DNA of 16,240 nucleotides from Alangreenwoodia sp963602445 (GTDB taxonomy: Bacteria > Bacillota > Clostridia > Peptostreptococcales > Anaerovoracaceae): the NCBI GenBank assembly GCA_963602445.1, contig CAVCIY010000074.1, forward strand, positions 1 to 16,240, given 5' to 3'. Both the position numbers and the translations under genes were made by a program. Below the pieces are notes generated by a model, which did no database searches, was not told the DNA's origin, and saw only the letters and a list, made by a program, of their open reading frames with translations. Shown here in pieces: positions 1-7,196 of this stretch. The first letter of the stretch is position 1; each line of letters begins with the position of its first letter.

Positions 1-29
1 CAGCTGCTCTACCGTTGAGCCACGCCAGC
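1..29 (-). tRNA. tRNA gene, 5' part only (cut by window edge), possibly tRNA-Thr
   Basis: Read on the minus strand from base 29, the sequence gives a 7-nt acceptor strand (GCTGGCG), T8-G9, a D arm of GCTC/GAGC closing a 7-nt loop AACGGTA, A26 and the first four bases of the anticodon stem (GCTG). This is the standard tRNA 5' half. The anticodon lies outside the window, so the isotype cannot be read. The anticodon-stem start GCTG and the D arm resemble Firmicutes tRNA-Thr, which is only a weak guess. Two sigma-A promoters lie directly upstream, so this is probably the first gene of a tRNA transcript running out of the window. Confidence 0.85.
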
Positions 30-48
30 ACACTTAACTCGCTTTGTC

Positions 49-77
49 ATGATAACACAAAGCATCCGGACTGTCAA
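49..77 (-). promoter_or_regulatory. Proximal sigma-A promoter of the tRNA gene
   Basis: On the minus strand a perfect -35 TTGACA (72-77) is followed by a 17-bp spacer and the -10 box TATCAT (49-54). Transcription would start around base 42, about 12 nt before the mature tRNA 5' end. That is a normal short leader for RNase P to remove. Confidence 0.85.
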
Positions 78-111
78 GCACTTTTTTAACTGTAAATTAT
101 GCTTGAGTTCT

Positions 112-135
112 GCCGAAATAACGCCTTATTTCAGC
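112..135 (-). promoter_or_regulatory. 10-bp hairpin at the predicted 5' end of the distal-promoter transcript
   Basis: On the minus strand GCTGAAATAA pairs with TTATTTCGGC across a GGCG loop, ten pairs including one T-G wobble. It begins about 7 bp after the -10 box at 142-147, so RNA from that promoter would open directly with the hairpin. No T-run follows, so it is not an intrinsic terminator. It could be a 5'-protecting or processing stem. Confidence 0.5.
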
Positions 136-141
136 CTTTTT

Positions 142-170
142 AGTATACTCTATGAATCGTTTTTTGTCAA
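142..170 (-). promoter_or_regulatory. Distal sigma-A promoter upstream of the tRNA gene
   Basis: On the minus strand a perfect TTGACA (165-170), a 17-bp spacer and TATACT (142-147) form a near-consensus promoter. It lies 93 bp upstream of the proximal promoter and points the same way. Tandem promoters are common for stable-RNA operons. Confidence 0.8.
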
Positions 171-238
171 CATTTTTATGATAATTACATATTTTTACAA
201 TTTGTAAAGTACACACATTTTCCTTAAATAAAGTCCTC

Positions 239-457
239 CGGACGTATTCAAATACCACACCTTGTTTTCGGACACATACGGATACTTCACCTTATTTAAG
301 TCGGGTAATTTCAATTTTCCACCTTGCTTTGGCCGGTTAATTCTAAAACTTAACTTGTTTTTGGTGTTTAATTCTAAACCCTCGTCTTATTTTGGCCTGT
401 TAATTCTTAACCCACACATTGTTTTTGCCGAATATAATCCGGACAATTCGCAATATT
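239..457. repeat. Degenerate tandem repeat of about 31 bp, six to seven units, downstream of the yigZ-family gene
   Basis: Units can be set out at 239-268, 269-298, 299-330, 331-362, 363-393, 394-426 and, very degraded, 427-457. On the plus strand a unit starts with a GGCCGG-like block, has a TTAATTCTAA-like centre in the middle units and ends in CCTTGTTTT. Lengths drift from 30 to 33 bp. The array fills most of the 435-bp gap between the gene and the tRNA. No open reading frame here is credible. Unlike a CRISPR array, there is no conserved repeat separated by unique spacers. Confidence 0.7.
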
Positions 458-464
458 AACTGCA

Positions 465-1100
465 TCAGATTTTTATCTTGTCCGTAAACGTTTCGATCAT
501 TATATTATTTTCATTGCAGCCGCCTGAGGTAAGCTCCGAGAGAGTACCTATCAGCTTTAAGGCATTTTGGGGATCTGACTTGACAGTCATGTGCACATTT
601 TCTGAAAAATCGGCATTTTCTATAGTGAAATTTCCTCCCTGCTCCATATTTTTCAATTTCCCATATAAAGAATAATTCAGTGAAAATTTCAATCTGCTCA
701 TTTCCTTGACTATCGCAATTCCGGCTTTTTCAACCGCAAGTGCAGCTGTGCTGCTGTATGCCCTTGCAAGACCGCCCGTGCCAAGTTTCACTCCGCCAAA
801 GTATCTCGTTACAACCACTACGGTATTTGTCAGCTTTTGTCCCGAAAGAAGCTGAAGTATCGGGGCACCGGCCGTACCGGAAGGCTCCTTGTCATCACTT
901 GCCCACTTAAGTTCGGAGCCCGGTCCGATTATAAATGCCGGAACGTTGTGAGTAGCTGTTTTGTGCATAGCCTTTATCTCGGTAATAAAAAAATCTGCCT
1001 CTTCCCTAGAGTCAACAGGCATAATATATCCTATGAATTTGGATTTTTCGATGATTTGCTCAACTTCAGCATAATCAGCAATTGTATAATATTCAGTCAT
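465..1100 (-). CDS. yigZ: YigZ / IMPACT (UPF0029) family protein
   Basis: A 211-residue cytosolic protein of the YigZ/IMPACT family. The eukaryotic relative IMPACT modulates GCN1-dependent GCN2 activation, but the bacterial role is not firmly settled. Family signatures are clear: KSKFIGYIMPV near residues 19-29, SDDKEPSGTAGAPIL at 68-82 and TRYFGGVKLGTGGL at 98-111. The remaining 75 or so residues match the expected C-terminal DUF1949-type domain in length. Length is normal for the family and no frame break is seen. The ATG start fits homologues, which also begin near a YYT motif, but there is no good Shine-Dalgarno site before it. The gene lies 93 bp downstream of hflX, with a small hairpin (1124-1138) between them. 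Read-through from hflX is plausible. Confidence 0.9.
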   Translation of the reverse strand: MTEYYTIADYAEVEQIIEKSKFIGYIMPVDSREEADFFITEIKAMHKTATHNVPAFIIGPGSELKWASDDKEPSGTAGAPILQLLSGQKLTNTVVVVTRYFGGVKLGTGGLARAYSSTAALAVEKAGIAIVKEMSRLKFSLNYSLYGKLKNMEQGGNFTIENADFSENVHMTVKSDPQNALKLIGTLSELTSGGCNENNIMIETFTDKIKI

Positions 1101-1123
1101 ACTTTTATACCATAAATCTCTAT

Positions 1124-1138
1124 CCTGCGGGTCGCAGG
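1124..1138 (-). promoter_or_regulatory. Small GC-rich hairpin between hflX and yigZ
   Basis: CCTGCG and CGCAGG form a perfect six-pair stem around a three-base loop, 23 bp before the yigZ start codon. There is no T-run, so it is not a terminator. yigZ lacks a clear Shine-Dalgarno sequence, so the stem could affect initiation or mRNA processing. That role is inferred only from position. Confidence 0.35.
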
Positions 1139-1193
1139 CACTCTCTCATGCATCGCAGATCTTTGTCCCGCTAGCTGCATGCTTTTTTCTAAT

Positions 1194-2474
1194 CTATACA
1201 ATAAAAGACTTTAATCTCTCAAAATCGACAATGCCCAGATCGACAGAAAAATATGTTCCCTCTTCGCGATAATCCATCTCATAAACTGTGCATTTTTCGC
1301 ACAAATAAGACGATATGCTGCCTTTATCATATGGAATCACAAGGTTTGCACGCTTCATATCTGAAAAGATGACGGAACAAATTTCATCTACAAGCTCATC
1401 TATGCCTGTACCTTCTTTCGCAGAGATTTTTATACTTTTGTCCTCGATAAACGGAACCTTTGCACTGTCTGAAGCAACATCCGTCTTATTTAGCGCAACG
1501 ATATGAGGAATATCGCCCGCTCCGATCTCATTAAGCACATTTTTCGTGACTTTCATGTTGAATTCGCATTTGTCCGATGACGAATCAACAACCTCAACAA
1601 GCAGATCGGCATATAAGACTTCCTCAAGAGTTCCCTTGAAGGCATCAACAAGCGAATGAGGAAGTTTGCTCACAAATCCTACTGTATCTATCAAGATAAA
1701 CTCTTTTTTGCTGTCAAGAGTGATTTTGCGCTGAGAAACGTCAAGAGTGGCAAAGAGCATATTTTCTTCAAATACAACCTTATCCTCATGATTCGTTCTG
1801 CAAAGCAAAGCGTTCATAAGAGCAGATTTTCCGGCATTTGTATATCCCACAAGCGCCACCACAGGAATATCAGATTTTTCTCTCTGTCTACGTCTGATTT
1901 CTCTTGACTTTTGAAGCTCCTTGATTTCACGCCTGATTTCATCCATTCGCGATTGTATATGTCTTCTGTCTGTCTCAAGCTTCTTTTCGCCCGGACCTCT
2001 CGTTCCTATGCCGGCACCGCTCCTGGACATGGAACGACCGAGGCCATAAAGTCTCGGAAGTCTGTAACGTAATTGAGCATATTCGACTTGGAGTCTTCCT
2101 TCAGCGGACAGTGCTCTCGATGCAAATATATCCAAAATAAGGATGGTTCTGTCGATAACACTGACACCTATCACATCTTCAAGATTTCTTATCTGTGCAC
2201 CGGAAAGCTCGTTGTTGAAAATAACAATATTTGCTTCCATTTTCTCACAAAGATCTGCAAGCTCCTCAACTTTTCCCTTACCTATGTAAGTGGCTTTGTC
2301 AGGGCGCTCCCGCACCTGAGTGATCCAGCCAAGAGACCTCGCTCCGGCCGCCTCTGCAAGTCCCTCAAGTTCGTCCATTGAATCATCAATGTCCTCGCCT
2401 CCGCTTAAACCTGCGAGAATTGCTCTAATGCTGTGCTCCGTGACTACTTCTTTATTTTCATTTATCTCAAACAT
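1194..2474 (-). CDS. hflX: GTPase HflX
   Basis: A 426-residue HflX-family GTPase of the Obg-HflX superfamily. In other bacteria HflX binds the 50S subunit and splits stalled or hibernating ribosomes. The N-terminal HflX domain contains the glycine-rich signature GIGTRGPGEKKLETDRR at about 155-171, followed by a basic coiled linker (about 175-200). GTPase motifs are G1 GYTNAGKS (210-217), G3 DTVGF (263-267), G4 NKTD (329-332) and G5 SAK (351-353). Length is typical. I place the start at the ATG at 2474 because AGAGG lies a good distance upstream. The frame stays open to a GTG at 2519, but those extra 15 codons are Arg-rich, unlike the family, and lie in spacer sequence resembling the 16-bp repeat at 2572-2603. 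yigZ follows 93 bp downstream. Confidence 0.95.
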   Translation of the reverse strand: MFEINENKEVVTEHSIRAILAGLSGGEDIDDSMDELEGLAEAAGARSLGWITQVRERPDKATYIGKGKVEELADLCEKMEANIVIFNNELSGAQIRNLEDVIGVSVIDRTILILDIFASRALSAEGRLQVEYAQLRYRLPRLYGLGRSMSRSGAGIGTRGPGEKKLETDRRHIQSRMDEIRREIKELQKSREIRRRQREKSDIPVVALVGYTNAGKSALMNALLCRTNHEDKVVFEENMLFATLDVSQRKITLDSKKEFILIDTVGFVSKLPHSLVDAFKGTLEEVLYADLLVEVVDSSSDKCEFNMKVTKNVLNEIGAGDIPHIVALNKTDVASDSAKVPFIEDKSIKISAKEGTGIDELVDEICSVIFSDMKRANLVIPYDKGSISSYLCEKCTVYEMDYREEGTYFSVDLGIVDFERLKSFIV

Positions 2475-2550
2475 CTTTTTTCCTCTAAACAAGCTGCGCC
2501 GTCTAAAATCATTATTCACTTACGATCAATCATTTAGGTCGGCGCATGTC

Positions 2551-2568
2551 AAAAAGCACAGTTGCTTT
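2551..2568 (-). terminator. Weak intrinsic terminator candidate after hslU
   Basis: On the minus strand AAAGCA pairs with TGCTTT around a four-base loop and runs into five T residues. Only two of six pairs are G-C, so efficiency would be low. It lies 125 bp past the hslU stop and 77 bp before the hflX start, a sensible place to separate the two units. Confidence 0.35.
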
Positions 2569-2571
2569 ATT

Positions 2572-2603
2572 ATAAATCATTACACTTATAAATCATTACT
2601 CTT
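2572..2603. repeat. Two-unit 16-bp tandem repeat between hslU and hflX
   Basis: Bases 2572-2587 (ATAAATCATTACACTT) and 2588-2603 (ATAAATCATTACTCTT) differ at one position. A looser relative, with AATGATTT on the minus strand, occurs near 2505-2520 just upstream of hflX. With the 25-bp array at 2644-2718 it accounts for much of the 219-bp hslU-hflX spacer. Confidence 0.8.
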
Positions 2604-2643
2604 ATATATGTATTTATTTCTGTGCAGAATATATTCGTTGTCT

Positions 2644-2718
2644 TTAAGACATATAGCTGTCAAGATCTTTAAATCATATACCGGTCACAATCTTTAAAGT
2701 ATATACTTGTCAAGATCA
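2644..2718. repeat. 25-bp tandem repeat, three units, the first containing the hslU C-terminus and stop
   Basis: Units are 2694-2718, 2669-2693 and 2644-2668, each exactly 25 bp. Pairwise they agree at 18 to 19 of 25 positions. Each starts TTAA on the plus strand and carries an ATATA core followed by GTCA and ATC. The unit at 2694-2718 is coding: it holds the last seven hslU codons (Asp-Leu-Asp-Lys-Tyr-Ile-Leu) and the TAA stop. On the minus strand both downstream copies also end in TTAA at the matching position. Confidence 0.85.
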
Positions 2719-4148
2719 TCCTCACTAAGCTTGTCGGCAAATTTTTCCATCACATAAGCCTTATCAATGACTACATCCTTGATTTCAGGATCAGGCAAAC
2801 TGAATGAAATATCTTCAAGAAGCTTTTCCATTATGGTATGGAGTCTTCTGGCACCGATATTTTCATTCTGTTCGTTTGTAATATAAGCTATTTCGGCAAT
2901 CTCATCAATGGCTTCTTCAGTGAAATCCACTTTTACGCCTTCTGTTTCAAGCATCATCTTGTGCTGCTTTATAAGTGCATTCTTTGGAACTGTGAGAATG
3001 CTTCTAAGAGCGTCCTTTGTCAGATTTTCAAGCTCAACTCTGATAGGAAATCTGCCCTGCAGCTCCGGTATGAGATCTGTCGGCTTCGAAACGTGGAAAG
3101 CTCCTGCGCCGATAAATAACATGTGATCTGTCTTTACAGGACCGTATTTTGTATTTACAACGCTTCCTTCAACAATAGGAAGAATGTCTCTTTGAACGCC
3201 TTCTCTTGATACTCCCGGGCCTCTTCCGTATTCTGAATTATCGGCAATTTTGTCAATTTCATCAATAAAAACAATTCCGTTTTGTTCGGCATTGTCAACT
3301 GCTTCGGCAGTAATGGCATCCATGTCGAGCATATTTTGTGCTTCCTGTTCCCTGAGAATTTTTCTGGCCTCTTTTACCTTAACGCGTCTTTTTTTAGTCT
3401 TCTGAGGCATCATATCTCCAAATACGCTTCCGATACTGATGCTCATATTTTCATTTCCGCCTATGTCAATGGTATTTGCCTTGGTGTCAATAACCTCAAT
3501 CTCGATAATCTGATCCTCGAGAAGGCCGTCTCTAAGCTGTTGACGAACCTGCTCTCTGGCAAGCTGCGTCTCATTTTCCTGCTTGGCTTCATTGTTGTCG
3601 TCATAAAGCGGCTTTTGCTGATTTTGAGCAGGCAAATATTGTGACATTCCCGGTATATTTGACAAAAATGCAAAAGGATTGTCGTTTTGACTCTGCGGTG
3701 CATTGTTCTGCTTTGGTGCCTTGTTTCCGGGAATAATAGCCTCTACTATTCTGTCTTCAGCAAGAGCTTCGGCAGCCTTATATTTTTCTTCCATATTTTT
3801 TTGCTTTGTAAGTCTTATAGAAGCTTCTACCAGATCTCTTACGATTGAATCCACATCTCTTCCGACATAACCAACTTCGGTAAATTTTGTAGCCTCAACC
3901 TTTACAAACGGTGCCTCCATGATCTTAGCCAGACGTCTTGCGATTTCAGTCTTTCCGCAGCCTGTAGGACCCATCATAAGAATATTTTTCGGCGTCACTT
4001 CTTCTCTCATTTCGTCAGTAAGCTGATTTCTTCTGTGCCTGTTTCTAAGAGCTATAGCGACTGACTTCTTTGCACTGTCCTGGCCCACGATATACTTGTC
4101 GAGCTCAGCAACGATTTCTTTTGGTGTAAGATTATAAAACTTTCCCAT
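2694..4148 (-). CDS. hslU: HslU (ClpY), ATPase subunit of the HslVU protease
   Basis: A 484-residue AAA+ unfoldase that forms a hexameric ring and feeds substrates to the HslV peptidase. Visible motifs are Walker A GPTGCGKT (60-67), the pore motif GYVG (93-96), Walker B VFIDEI (293-298) and the GRFPIRVEL segment of the second half. The C-terminus DLDKYIL matches the tail that docks into HslV in this family. The protein is about 40 residues longer than E. coli HslU (443). The excess is an Asn/Gln/Pro-rich insertion at roughly 141-197 in the intermediate (I) domain. The start ATG has AGGGGG five bases upstream and lies 9 bp after hslV, so the two are translated from one mRNA. The last codons are part of a tandem repeat continuing past the stop. 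Confidence 0.98.
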   Translation of the reverse strand: MGKFYNLTPKEIVAELDKYIVGQDSAKKSVAIALRNRHRRNQLTDEMREEVTPKNILMMGPTGCGKTEIARRLAKIMEAPFVKVEATKFTEVGYVGRDVDSIVRDLVEASIRLTKQKNMEEKYKAAEALAEDRIVEAIIPGNKAPKQNNAPQSQNDNPFAFLSNIPGMSQYLPAQNQQKPLYDDNNEAKQENETQLAREQVRQQLRDGLLEDQIIEIEVIDTKANTIDIGGNENMSISIGSVFGDMMPQKTKKRRVKVKEARKILREQEAQNMLDMDAITAEAVDNAEQNGIVFIDEIDKIADNSEYGRGPGVSREGVQRDILPIVEGSVVNTKYGPVKTDHMLFIGAGAFHVSKPTDLIPELQGRFPIRVELENLTKDALRSILTVPKNALIKQHKMMLETEGVKVDFTEEAIDEIAEIAYITNEQNENIGARRLHTIMEKLLEDISFSLPDPEIKDVVIDKAYVMEKFADKLSEDDLDKYIL

Positions 4149-4157
4149 TTGAACCCC

Positions 4158-4700
4158 CTAAAGCTTCTCTACTGAAATATTCGAATTTGTATATACGCAG
4201 ATTGACGATGCTATGCCAAGAGCTTCTTTTACGATTTCTTCCGCACTCATGTCAGTATGCTTATATAATGCAGTAGCTGCGGCATATGCATAATTGCCGC
4301 CAGATCCTATAGCGACAAAATCCTCATCAGGAACGATCACTTCGCCATTTCCTGAAATAAGCAAAATCTCGTCCTTGTCGGCAACAAGCATAAGTGCCTC
4401 AAGATTTCTCATGCCTCCGTCTGATCTCCAGCGCTGCGCAAGTGCAACTGCAGCTCTCTTCAGATTTCCGGAATGCTCCTCAAGCTTCTTTTCAAACATT
4501 TCCGTAAGAGAAAAAGCATCAGCTACCGAACCAGCAAATCCTGTAAGAACTGTATTTTTATATATTTTTCTCACCTTTTTTGCAGAGGCTTTCATAATGG
4601 TACTTTCGCCCATAGTCACCTGACCGTCTCCACCGATGCATACATCATCACCTTTTTTGACTGCTACTATTGTAGTAGCATGAAATTGACTGTTACTCAC
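4158..4700 (-). CDS. hslV: HslV (ClpQ), peptidase subunit of the HslVU protease
   Basis: A 180-residue proteasome-beta-type Ntn-hydrolase that forms a double hexameric ring capped by HslU. The mature enzyme should begin at Thr9 (TTIVAVKKG) after removal of an eight-residue propeptide, giving the catalytic N-terminal threonine. Other family features are GDGQVTMG (24-31) and GSGGNYAYAAATAL (132-145). Translation starts at GTG, chosen because AGGAGG lies six bases upstream and no in-frame ATG precedes the catalytic residue. In Bacillus the order is topA-trmFO-xerC(codV)-hslV-hslU-codY. Here hslV follows topA directly, separated by a 111-bp spacer with a short repeat and no clear promoter. Confidence 0.97.
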   Translation of the reverse strand: MSNSQFHATTIVAVKKGDDVCIGGDGQVTMGESTIMKASAKKVRKIYKNTVLTGFAGSVADAFSLTEMFEKKLEEHSGNLKRAAVALAQRWRSDGGMRNLEALMLVADKDEILLISGNGEVIVPDEDFVAIGSGGNYAYAAATALYKHTDMSAEEIVKEALGIASSICVYTNSNISVEKL

Positions 4701-4773
4701 GTAATTCCTCCTGTATTTTTTATTTCGATTTTAAATTTCTCCTCGATATGCTTTATATGATACTCTTTACTAT

Positions 4774-4824
4774 CCTCTGCTCATCATTTTGTACCCTCTG
4801 CTTATCAATTTCTACTCATCATCC
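4774..4824. repeat. About 21-bp tandem repeat, two and a half units, running across the topA stop codon
   Basis: Plus-strand units are CCTCTGCTCATCATTTTGTA (from 4774) and CCTCTGCTTATCAATTTCTA (4795-4814). A partial unit CTCATCATC begins at 4815 and is the coding sequence for the last Asp-Asp-Glu of topA. The stop codon (4812-4814) closes the second unit. The pattern matches the arrays after hslU and dprA. Confidence 0.65.
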
Positions 4825-7064
4825 TTTTTGCCGGGTGTGGCAGGCTCGCTGTATTTGCACTCGGAATTTGAACAGACATACATATCTTTGTTTCGGATTG
4901 TTCTTTCCAAAAGAAGAGAGCCGCAATTCGGGCATTTCTTTTCTGTCGGTCTGTACCAATATACCTGATTGCATGCGGGATATCCGCTGCATCCGTAAAA
5001 TACTTTTCTGCGTTTTCCGGTCTTTTCAACAAGATCCTTGCCGCACGAAGGGCATTTTACGCCTATTTTTTTGAGTTCGTTTTTCTTATACTTACACTCC
5101 GGATATCCGGAACATGCTATAAACTTTCCAAATGGTCCATTTTTGTAAATAAGAGGCTTTCCGCACTCAGGACATGTCTCATCCAGTTTGTCTTCCTCTT
5201 TAGAATTTATCGTCATTGTATTTCTGCAAAGAGGATATCCCGAACAAGCTATAAACCTTCCGAAGCGGCCTCTTTTGTAGATAAGAGGCTTTCCGCAGAC
5301 AGAACAATTTTCGCCGACAAGCTCATCTTCAGGAGTTGTCTGCTCGATTGATTCCTCTGCATGCTTCAAGTCCTTTTCAAATGTTTCATAGAATTTGCTT
5401 ATAACATTCTTCCATTCAATTTTCTTAAGCTCTATATCATCAAGCCTATTTTCCATCTCAGCCGTAAATCCGACGTCAACTATTGCGCTGAAGTATTTTT
5501 CCATAAGCTCTGTGACTGTAATTCCAAGCTCCGTAGGAATAAGAATCTTTTTTTCACGTCTGACATATCTTCTTTCTGTAAGAGTTCCTACAATCGGCGC
5601 ATATGTGCTTGGGCGACCGATATTCTTGTCTTCGAGTTCTTTGACAAGAGCAGCTTCCGAATATCTTGCCGGAGGTTGAGTAAAGTGCTGAATGCCCTCG
5701 ACACTTTCACCCTTAAGTTTCTCATCTATTGTGAGATGAGGCAGCAGGCTGTTCTTTTCTTCACGTGTAGAATTGTCATAAACCTTGAGATAGCCGTCGA
5801 ACTTTTTCTTTGAGCCTGTAGCTCTGAAAAGATATCCGTTGTTTTCAATATCAGCGGAAACCGAATCAAAAATCGCATCCGACATCTGGCTTGCAATGAA
5901 ACGCTGCCATATGAGTCTGTAAAGCTTAAATTGATCTTTGCTCAGACTGTCCTCGACATCCTCCGGTCTAAGAGTAATATCACTCGGACGAATCGCCTCG
6001 TGCGCATCCTGAACTTCTTTTTTCTTGTTTGAGAATATGCCTCTGCCAAGATACTTTTCGCCATAAGTATCTTTAATAAAACTTTTTGCATTTTCTCTTG
6101 CAACATCAGAAATTCTTACACTGTCAGTTCTGATATATGTAACAAGACCGGTCATTCCTCTGCCCTTGACGCTCACACCTTCATAAAGCTGCTGTGCGAC
6201 CATCATAGTCTTTTTTGGATTGAAATTCAGCTTTAATGACGCTTCCTGCTGAAGACTGCTTGTCGTAAAAGGCGGCATAGGCTTTCTCTTTTTTTCCTTT
6301 TCAGCCACAGAAACGACAGTATAATCTTCGCCAAGCTCTGAAATGATTTTATCCGCTTCAGATTTATTGCTTATCTTAATCTTGTCCTTGGCGTCCGTCT
6401 TTTTGAAAAGCTTCGCAATAAAGCTTTTCTTTTCTTTTTTCAGCTCAGCTTCTATGCTCCAATATTCTTCCGGCTTGAAATCAATGATTTCACGCTCTCT
6501 GTCACACAAAATCTTCAGCGCCGCGGACTGAACTCTGCCGGCACTGAGACCGGGGCTTATCTTACGCCACAAAAGAGGGCTTATCTGGTAACCCACAAGT
6601 CTGTCGAGCACTCTTCTTGCCTGCTGTGCATCGACAAGTCCGAGATTTATCCGGCGCGGATTTTTCACCGCTTCCTTCACTGCACCCTTCGTGATTTCGT
6701 TAAATTCCACGCGGCAAACTGCATCTTCATCTATACCGAGAAGATATGCAATATGCCATGAAATAGCTTCTCCTTCGCGGTCCGGGTCGGTAGCCAGGAG
6801 GACTTTTTTCGCTGCCTTAGCCTCTTTTTTCATAGATTTTATGACATCGCCTTTGCCCCTAATGGATATATATCCCGGCTCAAAATTATTTTCAACATCT
6901 ATACCGAGTTTGCTCTTCGGAAGGTCTCTTACATGGCCAACAGACGCTATAACTTTATAGCTGCTGCCAAGAAATTTTGCGATCGTCTTGGCTTTTGATG
7001 GTGATTCTACAATCACCAGAGTCTTTTTGGCTTTGCCGGAGACTTTAGCTTTTTCTGCACTCAT
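4812..7064 (-). CDS. topA: DNA topoisomerase I (type IA)
   Basis: A 750-residue type IA topoisomerase that relaxes negatively supercoiled DNA by cutting one strand through a 5'-phosphotyrosine. The TOPRIM domain shows Glu20 (VES) and DPDREGE (93-99). The catalytic tyrosine is Tyr310 in TYIRTDS. After the core come four C-terminal zinc ribbons, each with paired cysteines: about 587-613, 631-657, 671-698 and 711-736. The first three carry CSGYP before the second cysteine pair. The start ATG has GAGGTG eight bases upstream and an apparent sigma-A promoter about 100 bp further up. topA follows dprA, a conserved neighbourhood in Firmicutes. The stop codon is embedded in a short tandem repeat. Confidence 0.98.
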   Translation of the reverse strand: MSAEKAKVSGKAKKTLVIVESPSKAKTIAKFLGSSYKVIASVGHVRDLPKSKLGIDVENNFEPGYISIRGKGDVIKSMKKEAKAAKKVLLATDPDREGEAISWHIAYLLGIDEDAVCRVEFNEITKGAVKEAVKNPRRINLGLVDAQQARRVLDRLVGYQISPLLWRKISPGLSAGRVQSAALKILCDREREIIDFKPEEYWSIEAELKKEKKSFIAKLFKKTDAKDKIKISNKSEADKIISELGEDYTVVSVAEKEKKRKPMPPFTTSSLQQEASLKLNFNPKKTMMVAQQLYEGVSVKGRGMTGLVTYIRTDSVRISDVARENAKSFIKDTYGEKYLGRGIFSNKKKEVQDAHEAIRPSDITLRPEDVEDSLSKDQFKLYRLIWQRFIASQMSDAIFDSVSADIENNGYLFRATGSKKKFDGYLKVYDNSTREEKNSLLPHLTIDEKLKGESVEGIQHFTQPPARYSEAALVKELEDKNIGRPSTYAPIVGTLTERRYVRREKKILIPTELGITVTELMEKYFSAIVDVGFTAEMENRLDDIELKKIEWKNVISKFYETFEKDLKHAEESIEQTTPEDELVGENCSVCGKPLIYKRGRFGRFIACSGYPLCRNTMTINSKEEDKLDETCPECGKPLIYKNGPFGKFIACSGYPECKYKKNELKKIGVKCPSCGKDLVEKTGKRRKVFYGCSGYPACNQVYWYRPTEKKCPNCGSLLLERTIRNKDMYVCSNSECKYSEPATPGKKDDE

Positions 7065-7166
7065 AATAAAAACACCTCAAATGTATTTATTTGCAACGGA
7101 ATATGTCTCTCAAGCAGATATATGGTCAAGACACACTCAAAAATCCCTTGCGAATAACATATATAT

Positions 7167-7194
7167 ATTATATGAAGAAAAAAATCAAGTGCAA
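7167..7194 (-). promoter_or_regulatory. Sigma-A promoter of topA
   Basis: On the minus strand TTGCAC (7189-7194), a 16-bp T-rich spacer and a perfect TATAAT (7167-7172) lie about 100 bp before the topA start. Transcription would begin near 7160. An alternating TATA run overlaps the -10 region and should melt easily, which could make the promoter sensitive to supercoiling. That last point is inference. Confidence 0.65.
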
Positions 7195-7196
7195 TC

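Noticed and set aside
239..457. Possible CRISPR array (period about 31 bp)
   Set aside because: The whole unit is repeated with drift. There is no conserved repeat separated by unique spacers and no cas gene in the window.
262..459. 65-codon open frame on the plus strand
   Set aside because: It lies entirely in the degenerate repeat array, has no Shine-Dalgarno site and runs opposite to all real genes.
2475..2519. Extended hflX start at GTG
   Set aside because: No ribosome site lies before it, the added residues are unlike HflX, and AGAGG is well placed for the ATG at 2474.
2519..2550. TTGACA near 2545-2550 as an hflX promoter
   Set aside because: No acceptable -10 box lies at 16-18 bp spacing, so the hexamer alone is not enough.
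5361..5813. 150-codon plus-strand frame
   Set aside because: It is antisense to the topA core and has no family resemblance.
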